A stretch of 64,000 bases of DNA from NCBI GenBank assembly GCA_963821505.1, contig CAWGEH010000008.1, forward strand, positions 1-64,000. Reading direction: 5' to 3'. Shown here piece by piece: positions 25,197 to 34,066 of this stretch. The DNA is from VAZQ01 sp963821505. Lineage in GTDB: Bacteria; Pseudomonadota; Alphaproteobacteria; Rhizobiales; Xanthobacteraceae. Numbering within the stretch: the first letter of the stretch is position 1; the number at the start of each line of letters is the position of its first letter. The notes under the pieces are model-generated. The model worked only from the letters and a program-made list of their open reading frames with translations. It was not told the origin of the DNA and made no database searches. Both the position numbers and the translations under genes were made by a program.

Positions 25197-25562
25197 GTCC
25201 GATCACGTACTTGGCCGACAGATGGCCCGCTTAGCCGGGCCACATGCCGCTGGCATTGATCGAGCGCAAAGCCGCGCAATTCTGCATCGCCATGCTGCTG
25301 GGGTCCATCAAAGGTCGCTCGCGCAGTGCCGGCCGCGCGGCCCTTTGCCAGCCTCATTTGCCGGCGGGGGAAAGCGGGTAGCTGCAGCGTCCGGATTTGG
25401 CCCACCGCGTTGGTTAATTCGACGCAGCGATTCGAATCTGCGGTCCATTCGCGCTTCGCTTGGCCGTCGACTTATCCTCCGCGACAGGATGCTGTGGCCA
25501 CGTCCGATCGATCGCAGTCAGGGCCGGAAGGGCCTTGCCGAAAGATCAGCCCCTCCGTAGAG
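25197..25562. other. 366-base intergenic region between divergent mgtA and L,D-transpeptidase genes
   Basis: No gene or palindromic repeat was recognised. Promoters of both flanking genes should lie here. A long frame that continues into the transpeptidase gene is open but lacks similarity before the signal peptide. Confidence 0.5.
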
Positions 25563-25607
25563 ATGAGCGAGCTGGTTGGGCGCGTGGCTCTCGGATCGAG
25601 GCCGACC

Positions 25608-26048
25608 GTGGATTTACGTTCTTGTCTTGCCGCTGCAATCCTGAGCTTGGGTGCGTCCGCGGCATGCGCCAACGTCCTTATCTCCGTGGACAAGAGCACT
25701 CAGCAGATGACCGTTTATGTCGATGGCGCCCCCCGCTACCATTTTGTCGTGTCCACTGGACGCGCCGGATACGGGACGCCGAGCGGCACCTATCAGCCTC
25801 AACGGCTGGAGCGGACGTGGTTTTCGAAAGAATATTACAATTCTCCCATGCCGCATTCGATCTTCTTCCATGGCGGGTACGCCATCCATGGCAGCTACGA
25901 AATCAACCGGCTCGGCGGGCCGGCTTCGCACGGCTGCATCAGACTCCATCCCCAGAACGCCGCCACGCTCTTTGCGGTCGTGAAACAACAAGGAGCAGGG
26001 GCTACGGCGATCGTCGTGTCCGGGGGAACGCCGGCACGGCGACGCTAG
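25608..26048 (+). CDS. L,D-transpeptidase (YkuD domain), exported
   Basis: A 146-residue periplasmic enzyme that forms 3-3 peptidoglycan cross-links or attaches proteins to peptidoglycan. A signal peptide (SCLAAAILSLGASAACA) is followed by the YkuD domain: VDKSTQQMTVYVDGAPRYHF, STGRAGYGTPSGTYQPQRLE and the catalytic block IHGSYEINRLGGPASHGCIR, with H and C of SHGCIRL. The domain is minimal, with no LysM or SH3 module. The start is ambiguous: GTG 25608 with GAGG upstream gives a tidy signal peptide; ATG 25563 in frame would add 15 residues. A palindromic repeat follows at once. Confidence 0.87.
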   Translation: MDLRSCLAAAILSLGASAACANVLISVDKSTQQMTVYVDGAPRYHFVVSTGRAGYGTPSGTYQPQRLERTWFSKEYYNSPMPHSIFFHGGYAIHGSYEINRLGGPASHGCIRLHPQNAATLFAVVKQQGAGATAIVVSGGTPARRR

Positions 26049-26147
26049 AGCATGATCGCGAAAAGTCGCAGACGTTTCGGATAAGATCATGCGACCAAAC
26101 AAATGCTTGGAGCGAAATCGCGATTTAATGCGAAGCGATTTCGTGCT
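26047..26147. repeat. family-2 palindromic element
   Basis: The unit is GAGCATGATC-CGAAAAGT-CGCAGACGTTTCGG, then ATCATGCGACC, ending AGCGAAATCGCGATTTAATG and CGAAGCGATTTCG. Relatives are at 29048-29232 (two units), 30467-30566 and, in reverse, about 37366-37435. Here it joins directly to a family-1 element. Confidence 0.8.
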
Positions 26148-26252
26148 AGCGCATGTTCCGGAAAAGTGGGAACCGGTTTTCCGAACAGAACATGCGCAAG
26201 ATCCTGAGAATCTAGAGCGCATCACGATTCGACCCAATCGGGATGCGCTCTA
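26148..26252 (+). repeat. family-1 palindromic element, copy F
   Basis: A full-length element immediately after a family-2 unit, forming a composite. It ends 77 bases before the start of the PF04392 gene. Confidence 0.9.
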
Positions 26253-26329
26253 AGGGGCTAATCATACCCCCTGACTGACCTTTGCCGGTTCTGTATCCTC
26301 CGATGCGACTGCGGCTGGTGAAAGATCAA

Positions 26330-27325
26330 ATGCAGCTCGAACAATTGAGACGGCGCGATGTCCTCGCTCTCGCCGGCGCTGCAGTTGCCTGGCCGCTCGC
26401 CGCACGCGCGCAGCAGCCGGCAATGCCGGTGATCGGCTTCCTTGACCCCACATCGCCCGACGCGGCGACCGCTGACCGCCTGGGTGGGTTCCGTCAGGGC
26501 CTGCGAGATGCGGGCTTCATCGAGGGCGAGAACGTGTCGATCGAATATCGGTGGGCCGAGAGCAGAATCGACCGGCTGTCGGTGCTGGCGGCCGCATTCG
26601 TTCGCCGCCAAGTGGCCGTGATCGTCGCAATCGGAGGTTCCACTCCGGCGTTCGCGGCCAAGGCGGAAACCGGCACGATCCCGATCGTCTTCACCGCCGC
26701 CCAGGACCCGGTCAAGCTTGGGCTCGTCGCCAGCCTCGCAAGGCCGGGCGGCAACATGACGGGAGTCTTCCTCCCGGCCGAGGCGACGGTACGGCGACTG
26801 GTGCTCTTGCGCGAGCTGGTGCCCACCGCGGTCCGTATTTCCCTGTTCCTCGATCCGGCCAACGCCACGGATGTCGCCTCGACGTTGAAGGAGATGGAAG
26901 CGGCGGCTGGGCGCACCAGCGGACTGCAGATCAAGCCTCTCAACGCCAGTACCGCCGGCGAGATCGACGCGGCCTTCGCAAGCTTTGCGGGCGAGCGACC
27001 CGACGCGCTTTTGGTCGGCCCGTTCTCGACCGACCGGCGTGTCCAGTTGGCTCTCTTGACGGTGCTCCACAGGATCCCCGCGGCATATCCCTGGCGCGAC
27101 TTTGTCGAAGCCGGCGGGCTGATGAGCTACGGAGCGAACCTGAGAGATGCATATCGTCAGGCCGGCGTCCAAGTCGGCCGCATCCTCAAGGGCGCGAAGC
27201 CGGCCGACCTGCCGGTCGTGCAGTCGAGCAAGTACGAGCTGGTCATCAACGCCTCGACCGCCCGGATGCTCGGCCTCACCGTGCCGCGCTCGCTGCTCGC
27301 GCTCGCCGACCAGGTGATCGAGTAA
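26330..27325 (+). CDS. ABC transporter substrate-binding protein (PF04392)
   Basis: A 331-residue periplasmic binding protein with the twin-arginine-like leader RRRDVLALAGAAVAWPLAAR followed by AQQP, which is usual for this family. The intact domain includes VIGFLDPTSPDAATADRLGG, FRQGLRDAGFIEGENVSIEY, PIVFTAAQDPVKLGLVASLA, RPGGNMTGVFL and the C-terminus LLALADQVIE. The family includes TrpX-like proteins and is greatly expanded in Bradyrhizobium relatives; ligands are mostly unknown. ATG 26330 is favoured; ATG 26303 is an alternative. It is the only complete PF04392 gene here, against one pseudogene and relics. No permease or ATPase adjoins it. Confidence 0.88.
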   Translation: MQLEQLRRRDVLALAGAAVAWPLAARAQQPAMPVIGFLDPTSPDAATADRLGGFRQGLRDAGFIEGENVSIEYRWAESRIDRLSVLAAAFVRRQVAVIVAIGGSTPAFAAKAETGTIPIVFTAAQDPVKLGLVASLARPGGNMTGVFLPAEATVRRLVLLRELVPTAVRISLFLDPANATDVASTLKEMEAAAGRTSGLQIKPLNASTAGEIDAAFASFAGERPDALLVGPFSTDRRVQLALLTVLHRIPAAYPWRDFVEAGGLMSYGANLRDAYRQAGVQVGRILKGAKPADLPVVQSSKYELVINASTARMLGLTVPRSLLALADQVIE

Positions 27326-27360
27326 AAGGCGCCGTGCCCCCCCACCACGGGCGGGCGCGA

Positions 27361-28191
27361 CTATTGCCCGATATGGAACTCGGCTTCCCGCGCTTCAGCC
27401 ATCAGCGTGTTCCATACCTCCTCCCGCAATTCGGCAAAGCGCGAGAGCCGCAGTGTCTCGCGGCTGCGCGGCCGCGGCAGGTCGACCTCGACAATCTTCT
27501 GGATGTTGCTTGGCCGGCCCTTGAGCACGAACACGCGGTCGCCCATCAGCACCGCCTCTTCGATCGAGTGGGTCACGAAGATCATGCTGGTCGGCCGCGT
27601 CTCCCAGATGCGGAGCAGCTCGAACTGGAGTATCTCGCGGGTCTGGGCGTCGACCGCGGCGAACGGCTCATCCATCAGCAGGACGTTCGGCCCGATCGCG
27701 AGCGCGCGGGCCAGCCCGCAGCGCTGCTGCATGCCGCCGGACATCTGGTAGGGGTAGACGTTCTCGAAGCCCGCGAGCCCGACAAGCTTGATGAACTGCG
27801 GCACGCGCTGTGCGATCTCGGCGGCGCTCGCGCCGGCCATGCGCAGCCCGTAGGCGACGTTCTCGCGCACGGTCTTCCAGGGAAACAGGCCGAAGTGCTG
27901 GAACACCATCGCCATGCCGGCGACCGGCTCGGTCACGCGCTCGCGGCCGCACCAGATTTCGCCGGCATCGACCGGAAGGAGGCCGTCAATACAGCGCAGC
28001 AGCGTGGTCTTGCCGCAACCCGAAGGCCCCACGATGGTGATGATCTCGCGCTCGCCGAGCTCGAAATCGATGCCGTGGAAGACCTCCAGCGCGCCGTAGC
28101 GTTTCGAAAGCCCGCGGACCCGGATGCGCGCCACCGGTGCGGTGGGCTGGCCCGGCGCGCCGGCCTGCTCGCGCAGTGCCATCGTGTTCAT
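27361..28191 (-). CDS. ABC transporter ATP-binding protein, NitT/TauT type
   Basis: A 276-residue ATPase of the SsuB/TauB class. Walker A is GPSGCGKTT, the signature is QMSGGMQQRCGLARAL and Walker B is VLLMDEPFAAVD, with the switch histidine in FVTHSIEEAVLM. It energises the permease encoded 10 bases upstream (28202) with the NMT1-type binding protein at 29330. These systems import sulfonates, nitrate-like ions, pyrimidine precursors or aromatic acids; the ligand is not clear. The ATG at 28191 is chosen for its GAGGGACCGAGC site; 13 upstream codons would overlap the permease gene. Confidence 0.9.
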   Translation of the reverse strand: MNTMALREQAGAPGQPTAPVARIRVRGLSKRYGALEVFHGIDFELGEREIITIVGPSGCGKTTLLRCIDGLLPVDAGEIWCGRERVTEPVAGMAMVFQHFGLFPWKTVRENVAYGLRMAGASAAEIAQRVPQFIKLVGLAGFENVYPYQMSGGMQQRCGLARALAIGPNVLLMDEPFAAVDAQTREILQFELLRIWETRPTSMIFVTHSIEEAVLMGDRVFVLKGRPSNIQKIVEVDLPRPRSRETLRLSRFAELREEVWNTLMAEAREAEFHIGQ

Positions 28192-28201
28192 GCTCGGTCC
28201 C

Positions 28202-29032
28202 TCAGGCGTCCGCCCGGCTCCAGGGTGCAATCTTGCGCTCGACCCATTTCAGCGACGAGGTCAGCCCGACGCCGAGGAACATCAGCAGGATCACCGGCAC
28301 GAAGGTCTTGTCGGTCTCGAAGATGTTGGCGTAGCGGGTGATCATGAATCCGAGACCGGAGATCGTGGTGTAGAATTCCGCGATCACCATGCCGACCAGC
28401 CCGCGGCCGATCGCCAGCCGGATGCCCGCCGCGATGTAGGGAAGCGCGAACGGCAGCAGCACGTCCTGCCACATCCGCCATTCCGGTGAGCGGAAGGATC
28501 GCGCCACTTCGAGCATATTCTTGTCGCATTCGCGAACCCCCTGATAGGTGTTGATCAGGATCGGGAATACGGCAAACAGGAACACCACGATAACCTTGGC
28601 CTCCATGTAAATGCCGAACCACAGCACCAGGAGCGGCACGAGCGCGACCATCGGCGTCGAATAGAGCGCGTTGATCGGCAGGTCGAGCGCCCAGTCGACC
28701 GGCTTGAAGCGCGCCATCATCACCGCCAACGGGACGCCGATGAGGATGGCGAAGCCCAGTCCATAGAGCAGGATTTGCAGGCTTTGAGCGGCGTAATAGG
28801 GCAGTTCGCCGCTTACAGTCAGTTCGTAGAAGGCGACCGCGATCTTCGAGGGATAAGAAAACAGGATCGGGTTGATCAACGGGCCGAGCACCTGCCAGAG
28901 CACCAGGACCAGGATCAGGAACCCATAGCGGAAGAATGCCCGCTGCCGCCAGAACGGCGTCTTGCGCTCGGACGCGGCCACCGCAGGCCGGCCGGCGAGT
29001 CCGCCGGCATGAGCTTCGTTGGCAATCGTCAT
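28202..29032 (-). CDS. ABC transporter permease, NitT/TauT type
   Basis: A 276-residue inner-membrane protein with about six spans and the binding-protein-dependent transport fold (PF00528). Key segments are FLILVLVLWQVLGPLINPIL, STPMVALVPLLVLWFGIYME and the cytoplasmic loop EVARSFRSPEWRMWQDVLLP that contacts the ATPase. It lies between the binding-protein gene (29330, upstream across repeats) and the ATPase gene (27361), the usual order for a SsuACB/TauABC-like unit. Confidence 0.9.
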   Translation of the reverse strand: MTIANEAHAGGLAGRPAVAASERKTPFWRQRAFFRYGFLILVLVLWQVLGPLINPILFSYPSKIAVAFYELTVSGELPYYAAQSLQILLYGLGFAILIGVPLAVMMARFKPVDWALDLPINALYSTPMVALVPLLVLWFGIYMEAKVIVVFLFAVFPILINTYQGVRECDKNMLEVARSFRSPEWRMWQDVLLPFALPYIAAGIRLAIGRGLVGMVIAEFYTTISGLGFMITRYANIFETDKTFVPVILLMFLGVGLTSSLKWVERKIAPWSRADA

Positions 29033-29047
29033 TTGATCACTCCTGCT

Positions 29048-29232
29048 GGCGCATGATCCGGAAAAGTTGCCGACGTTTCGGAAACGATCATGCGACCGGA
29101 TAGATACTTGGAGCGAAATCGTGATTCAATCTGAAACGATTTCGCTCTGAAGCACGATTCCGAAAAGTTGCAGACTTTTCGGATAGGCTCATGCGACCGG
29201 TAGATACTTGGAGCGAAATGCGATTTCGCTCC
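29048..29232. repeat. two tandem family-2 palindromic units
   Basis: Two consecutive copies of the GCATGATCCGGAAAAGTTGC ... AGCGAAATCG pattern, the second degenerate and shorter. They separate the permease gene from the binding-protein gene within an otherwise continuous ABC operon. Confidence 0.8.
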
Positions 29233-29329
29233 GGACTGTCGCGGTGCCAGCTGCAAGCAGCGCAGCCTGGCGCGAACGCCATGGGGCCAGCACACGGGAT
29301 TGTCCCGCGCGCCGGCCGGAGCAAGGGCA

Positions 29330-30343
29330 TCAGTCTTCGGACGGGCAGGGCGGCCCCTTGTATTCGCCGAGCTCCTTGATCGCCTCGTTGGCGAACGTCA
29401 GGTCGACCATCTCCTCGTACTTGGGGACCTGGCCCTTGGGGATGTTGCCGACGCGCTCCATCAATGCGGCGGTGGCGTTCACCCGCTTGGGGCTGAGACC
29501 GTGGTTGCCGTCCCAAATGCACTTCTGCACCATGAAATCGAGCGCCTTTTCGGCGACGTCCGCCGGCAGCTTGGTGTACTTGACGATGATCGGCAACACC
29601 TTGGCTTTGTCGGTATAGATCAGCCGGGTCGCCTCGATGTGCGCCTTGACGAACGCCTTTACCGCCGCGGGCTTGTCCGCGATCAGCTTCTCCGTGACGG
29701 CCATGACGTTGTACAGGTTTTCCGGCTGGATCTCCCATAGCCGTGCGATGGCGTGCAGGGTCGGGATCTTCTGCTGCGCGATGATTTCCTGCTCGACGTG
29801 CAGGATCGCGGTATCGACCTGGCCGGCCACCAGCGCGGGCACGTCCTCGGTCGCGATGCTGACGAAGTTGACCTCCTTGGGGTCGATCTTGGCCGCGCGC
29901 AATACGCCACGCGCCAGCACGTCGGCAAAGCCGCCCGGCTCCTGGATGCCGATCCGCTTGCCCTTGAGATCGGCCATCGTCTTGATGTCCTTGTTGACGA
30001 CCATCGAGGCCTCGAGCTTCGGCATGTTGGCCAGGATCATCTTTGTGCCCGAACCCTTGGCGCGGCCGACGGCCGCAAACGGACCGGACGCGGACGCGAC
30101 GTCCGCGCTGCCCGCCACCACCGCCCGGAACGTGTAGACGCCGCCCGCCAGCTCGATGACCTTGATCTCCAGGCCGTACTTCTTGAACAGGCCGAGGTCG
30201 TTGGCGATGTGCACCGGCATGTGCACGATGTTCGGCGGCGTCGTCGGCATGGCGACGGTCAGTTTTTGTTGTGCGTTCGCCAGGCCCGGCGCCGCCAACA
30301 TCGCGACGGCGATAAAGCCGGAAGTGATGCGCGAATAGCTCAT
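29330..30343 (-). CDS. NMT1/THI5-like ABC substrate-binding protein
   Basis: A 337-residue periplasmic protein with a signal peptide (IAVAMLAAPGLANAQ). The family features are NIVHMPVHIANDLGLFKKYG, EIKVIELAGGVYTFRAVVAG, ADLKGKRIGIQEPGGFADVL and VPALVAGQVDTAILHVE. It is the binding component of the ABC system with 28202 and 27361. The C-terminal GPPCPSED tail is unusual. Ligand specificity in this family varies widely (sulfonates, pyrimidines, phthalate-like acids) and is not deducible here. Confidence 0.9.
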   Translation of the reverse strand: MSYSRITSGFIAVAMLAAPGLANAQQKLTVAMPTTPPNIVHMPVHIANDLGLFKKYGLEIKVIELAGGVYTFRAVVAGSADVASASGPFAAVGRAKGSGTKMILANMPKLEASMVVNKDIKTMADLKGKRIGIQEPGGFADVLARGVLRAAKIDPKEVNFVSIATEDVPALVAGQVDTAILHVEQEIIAQQKIPTLHAIARLWEIQPENLYNVMAVTEKLIADKPAAVKAFVKAHIEATRLIYTDKAKVLPIIVKYTKLPADVAEKALDFMVQKCIWDGNHGLSPKRVNATAALMERVGNIPKGQVPKYEEMVDLTFANEAIKELGEYKGPPCPSED

Positions 30344-30780
30344 CTCGTTGTCCTTCCCTGTTCTCGACCTCTTTAAGCCCGGGTTGAATATCGGCGACTG
30401 CGTCAGCGATACTTGCCGGTATCGCCGGGATGAGGAATCCCGGCCCCGCGCCTCAGCCCAAGCTATTGCATGATCCCGAAGTTGCCGACGTTTCGGACAA
30501 GATCATGCGACCGAACAAACACTTAGAGCGAAATCGCAATTCGATCGGAAGCGATTTCACTCCAGAATAGCATCGCCATCGGGTCGGGACAGGGCGGGCG
30601 GCCGAGCCCATCTGCGGCCTGTGGTCACGGACCGGTTTGCCGGTCGCGAAATCGCGTTGTCCCGGACATCTCCATGTTCACCGTCCACCACAGCACATTG
30701 GCGCCGAGATCGAAGCCGCGCTCAGGTCGAGAAATCGATGGCGATGATCAGCACAATCGGCTGGGAGCAGCGTGCGAAAG
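30344..30780. other. 437-base intergenic region containing a family-2 repeat
   Basis: It holds a family-2 unit (30467-30566) and otherwise no supported gene. The promoter of the ABC operon at 30343 should lie in its left part. Confidence 0.55.
30467..30566. repeat. family-2 palindromic element
   Basis: It reads GCATGATCCCGAAGTTGCCG, ACGTTTCGGACAAGATCATG, then CGACCGAACAAACACTTAGA and AGCGAAATCG with CGGAAGCGATTTC, matching the other family-2 units. Confidence 0.8.
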
Positions 30781-31767
30781 CTAATCGATCTTGATGCCGA
30801 CCGACTTGATGACGCTGCTCCATTTGGAGATTTCCGATTTGAGCAACTTTTCAAGCTCCTCGGGCGAAGAGCCCCCAGCCGCGTAGCCGGTTTTTGCCAG
30901 CCTGTCTTTGATCGTGGGGTCGGCGAGTGCCGTATTGGTATCGGCGCTGATCTTGCGGATGATTTCAGGCGGCGTGTTGGCCGCAACGAACAGCCCTTGC
31001 CACGCCGTCACGTCGTAACCCGGGACCCCGGCTTCTGCGATGGTCGGCACATCCGGCGCGGCCGCGTCTCGTTTCGGTCCGGTGGTCGCCAAAACGCGAA
31101 CTTGGCCCGACCGTGAGTAGGAAAGCAATGTACCGCTGCCGAAATAGCAGTCCACGCGACCGGGTATGAGGTCTGTGAAGGCGGGCGAAGCGCCGCGATA
31201 GGGCACGTGCGTCATCTTGATGTCGGCCATCTGCAAGAACAACATTTCGGCCAAGAACGGCGCACTGCCGGTGCCGGGCGATGCCATCGTGAGCTTGCCC
31301 GGACGGGATTTTACATAGTCGATGAACTCCTTGACCGAATGTGCCGGCGAGGAGTTCGGCACGAACATGAAATAAGCCAGCTTGGTGGCAAGCGAGACCG
31401 GCGCTAAATCCGCAATCGGATCGTAGCTGAGCGAGCGATAAAGGCTGGTATTCACCGCAAGAGAAGCGGTGGCAAACAAAACTGTGTAGCCGTCGGGATC
31501 GGACCGCGCCACGTATTCGTTGCCGATGTTGGTGCCGGCGCCCGATTTGTTCTCGACCACGACCTGCTGCCCCCACATCTGCGAGAGCTTTTCGCCGAGC
31601 ATGCGCGCGACGATGTCGGTCGGTCCCCCCGCTGCGATCGGCACGATGAGGCGCACAGGTTTATTAGGGAAATCGGTCGGCGCCTGTGCGCGCGCCGCGC
31701 AAACGAAAAGGGTTGGCGCGACGACCTGCGCGGCGGAGAGTGCAATCAAGCGGCGACGCGTGAGCAT
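30781..31767 (-). CDS. Bug/TctC family solute-binding protein
   Basis: A 328-residue periplasmic receptor with leader LTRRRLIALSAAQVV and the full set of Bug motifs: FPNKPVRLIVPIAAGGPTDI, VVENKSGAGTNIGNEYVARS, DPDGYTVLFATASLAVNTSL, THVPYRGASPAFTDLIPG and APDVPTIAEAGVPGYDVTAW. It stands alone on the minus strand with no membrane components, like most Bug proteins of this group. The ligand is probably an organic or aromatic acid, unknown. Confidence 0.9.
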   Translation of the reverse strand: MLTRRRLIALSAAQVVAPTLFVCAARAQAPTDFPNKPVRLIVPIAAGGPTDIVARMLGEKLSQMWGQQVVVENKSGAGTNIGNEYVARSDPDGYTVLFATASLAVNTSLYRSLSYDPIADLAPVSLATKLAYFMFVPNSSPAHSVKEFIDYVKSRPGKLTMASPGTGSAPFLAEMLFLQMADIKMTHVPYRGASPAFTDLIPGRVDCYFGSGTLLSYSRSGQVRVLATTGPKRDAAAPDVPTIAEAGVPGYDVTAWQGLFVAANTPPEIIRKISADTNTALADPTIKDRLAKTGYAAGGSSPEELEKLLKSEISKWSSVIKSVGIKID

Positions 31768-32209
31768 GATGGACCCCGGCTGTCGCGATATTTGATATTA
31801 TCGCTCAGCCCAGGCCGGTCATATTCGGCGAAAGGTCGCGCCTGCCGATCCTCTCTCGACCTGGCCAGGTTCACGCAGCCTCTGCAGGAACCCGCCTAAA
31901 AGGCACGCTTCCAGCGACGCGGGGCTCGCCGCACCACAGCGAGCGCCCTTGCCTGCACCCCTGCGCCGACGAGGTGATCGAACAACGACACCCCTTGCTG
32001 CAGTGCACGAGTGGGCAATCGGCACCGGGCCGACCCCGTGCGCTGTCCGCTCTTCGGTTGCCGGCGAGGGGAAAGCCGGCATCGCGCACGCCGCTCTCGG
32101 CCAGCGCGATTTTATGAGTGCGCGGCCGATGCGCCGCCGTGGTCACAAGGGGTGAAGGGGGGCGAAAAGCGGAATATGATGGGAGAGACATTAGTCTCGG
32201 ATTTCGGCC
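31768..32209. other. 442-base intergenic region with a possible PF04392 tail
   Basis: No intact gene was seen. At about 31945-31985 one frame reads CADEVIEQ, similar to the RADEVIE tail of PF04392 proteins, which may be a remnant of another lost copy. The rest holds promoter sequence for the divergent genes at 31767 and 32210. Confidence 0.45.
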
Positions 32210-32974
32210 ATGGTTCCAGCCAAGCCAGGCAAGGCGGTGATCGCCGGCGCACGGCAAATCTGCGATCCGCGGATCGAGGATCTTGTTCGCGCCGGCGAGG
32301 TTCGCGTCGCGTTGTTCCCTCCACAGTACAGCAAGGATCGGGAAACCGGTGAGTTAAGGGGTGTGTGGGTAGAGATCGCTCGCGCACTCGCAGCGCGCAT
32401 GGGGATTGAGCCTGTGCTCATGGAATATCCGACTCCTCGCGAGGCCGTCGACTGCCTCAACGCCGGCGCGTGCGATGTTGGCTTTCTAGGCTTCGACCCG
32501 TCTCGGACCGCCCAAGTCGGCGGTTTCTCGCCGCCGTTCATCCAAGTGGACTACACTTATCTGGTGCCGGCCGGGTCCACGATCCGCGGTGTCGCCGACG
32601 CAGACCGGCCCGGGATTCGCGTCGCGGCGGTGCGCGATCACGCTTCGACCTTGGCGCTGAGCCGCATGCTGAAGCAAGCCGAACAGGTCGGCGCCGACAC
32701 CCCGGACATCGCATTCGAGCTGTTGCGCACCGGACGGGTGGACGCATGGGCATCGATCCGTCCGGCGCTTCTGGAGTATTGCGCTCGACTGCCCGGCTCA
32801 CAGGTGCTGAAGGACCATTATGGGGCCAACCTCCCGGCGATGGTGGTTCCGAAGGGCAAGACCGCCGCCCGGCTCGCCTATATCAGCGAGTTCATCGAAG
32901 CGGCCAAGTCGTCGGGGTTGGTGCAACGGGCAATCGAGCGTGCAGGCCAAGTCGGCTACCGGGTGGTACCGTAA
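32210..32974 (+). CDS. type-3 extracellular solute-binding domain protein (PF00497), no signal peptide
   Basis: A 254-residue protein with the amino-acid-type binding fold: GEVRVALFPPQYSKDRETGE, LRGVWVEIARALAARMGIEP, the D-x-x-F-L-G-F-D hinge (CDVGFLGFDPSRT) and PAMVVPKGKTAARLAYISEF. No cleavable signal is apparent at the N-terminus (MVPAKPGKAVIAGARQICDP), so it is either exported by another route, mis-started or cytoplasmic. It is followed 40 bases later by a Bug protein gene on the same strand, probably the same transcript. Confidence 0.8.
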   Translation: MVPAKPGKAVIAGARQICDPRIEDLVRAGEVRVALFPPQYSKDRETGELRGVWVEIARALAARMGIEPVLMEYPTPREAVDCLNAGACDVGFLGFDPSRTAQVGGFSPPFIQVDYTYLVPAGSTIRGVADADRPGIRVAAVRDHASTLALSRMLKQAEQVGADTPDIAFELLRTGRVDAWASIRPALLEYCARLPGSQVLKDHYGANLPAMVVPKGKTAARLAYISEFIEAAKSSGLVQRAIERAGQVGYRVVP

Positions 32975-33014
32975 GGAATTCCAACCGAGCATCGTGAACC
33001 GGGAGGAAAACGCC

Positions 33015-34007
33015 ATGAAGCTTGCGCGCCGCCAATTTCTGCATCTGGCAGCGGGTGCTGCCGCGCTGCCGGCCGTCTCGCGACGAGCGACCGCGCAGGC
33101 TTATCCCTCGCGCCCGGTCACGATGATCGTGCCGTACCCTGCGGGCGGCGCGTTTGACACGATCGGGCGCATAATCGCCGACCGCATGAGAGCATCCCTC
33201 GGTCAAACTATCGTGGTTGAAAACGTCCCTGGGGGAGGCAATGGAACGGTCGGCGTCGGCCGAGCCGCGCGCGCCGCGCCCGATGGCTACACCCTCATCC
33301 TCGGCAACTGGGGCACGCACGTCGTCAACGGCGCTACTTACTCGCTCCAATACGACCTGACCGAGGATTTCGCGCCGATTGCGCTGATCGTGACAGCGCC
33401 TCAAGTGATCATCTCGAATAACGCCGTGCCGGCCAACGACCTGCGGGCATTGATTGCATGGCTGAAGGCGAATCCGGACAGGGCGACGCTGGCCACCGTC
33501 GGCCCCGGCAGTCCGCCGCACGTCGCGGGACTCTTTTTCCAGAAGCTGACCGACACCCGTTTTCAGTTCGTGCCCTATCGCGGCGCCGCCCCGGCCATGC
33601 AGGACCTGGTCGCCGGGCATGTCGAGCTGAGCATCCTCCAGGCGGCCGTCGCCCTGCCATCCGTGGGCGCCGGAAAGATCAGGGCTTATGCCGTTACTGC
33701 CAAGACGCGCCTGGATTCCGCGCGCGACATTCCGACGGTGGACGAGGCCGGCGTGCCGGGACTTTATGTCTCGGCCTGGTCCGGTCTTTGGGCGCCCAAG
33801 GGTACAACGGGCGATGTCATCGCCAGGCTCAATGCCGCCGTCCTTGCCGTGCTCAGCGATCCGGAGAGCCGGCAACGGCTCGCCGCGGCCGGGCAGGAGA
33901 TTCCGCCGCCCGAGCAGCAAACCCCGGAGGCGCTCGCCGCCCTTCAGAAGGCCGAGATCGAGAAGTGGTGGCCGATCATCAAGGCGGCCAACATCAGGGG
34001 AGAATAA
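33015..34007 (+). CDS. Bug/TctC family solute-binding protein
   Basis: A 330-residue periplasmic receptor with a twin-arginine-like leader (KLARRQFLHLAAGAAALPAV). Family landmarks are AYPSRPVTMIVPYPAGGAFD, VVENVPGGGNGTVGVGRAAR, FQFVPYRGAAPAMQDLVAG and DIPTVDEAGVPGLYVSAW. The start is set by GGGAGGAAAACGCC before ATG 33015; the open frame extends upstream into the preceding gene. It is co-transcribed with the PF00497 protein at 32210 and convergent with another, frameshifted, Bug gene. Confidence 0.9.
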   Translation: MKLARRQFLHLAAGAAALPAVSRRATAQAYPSRPVTMIVPYPAGGAFDTIGRIIADRMRASLGQTIVVENVPGGGNGTVGVGRAARAAPDGYTLILGNWGTHVVNGATYSLQYDLTEDFAPIALIVTAPQVIISNNAVPANDLRALIAWLKANPDRATLATVGPGSPPHVAGLFFQKLTDTRFQFVPYRGAAPAMQDLVAGHVELSILQAAVALPSVGAGKIRAYAVTAKTRLDSARDIPTVDEAGVPGLYVSAWSGLWAPKGTTGDVIARLNAAVLAVLSDPESRQRLAAAGQEIPPPEQQTPEALAALQKAEIEKWWPIIKAANIRGE

Positions 34008-34066
34008 GGGCGTCCAGCTGTCCCGGCGCGGACGCTGCGCGCCGAGACAGGCGGTGGTTCGGTGCC

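Noticed and set aside
2819..26252. Repeat copies as a CRISPR array
   Set aside because: The copies are kilobases apart, in both orientations, about 100 bases long and without regular spacers; no cas gene is present.
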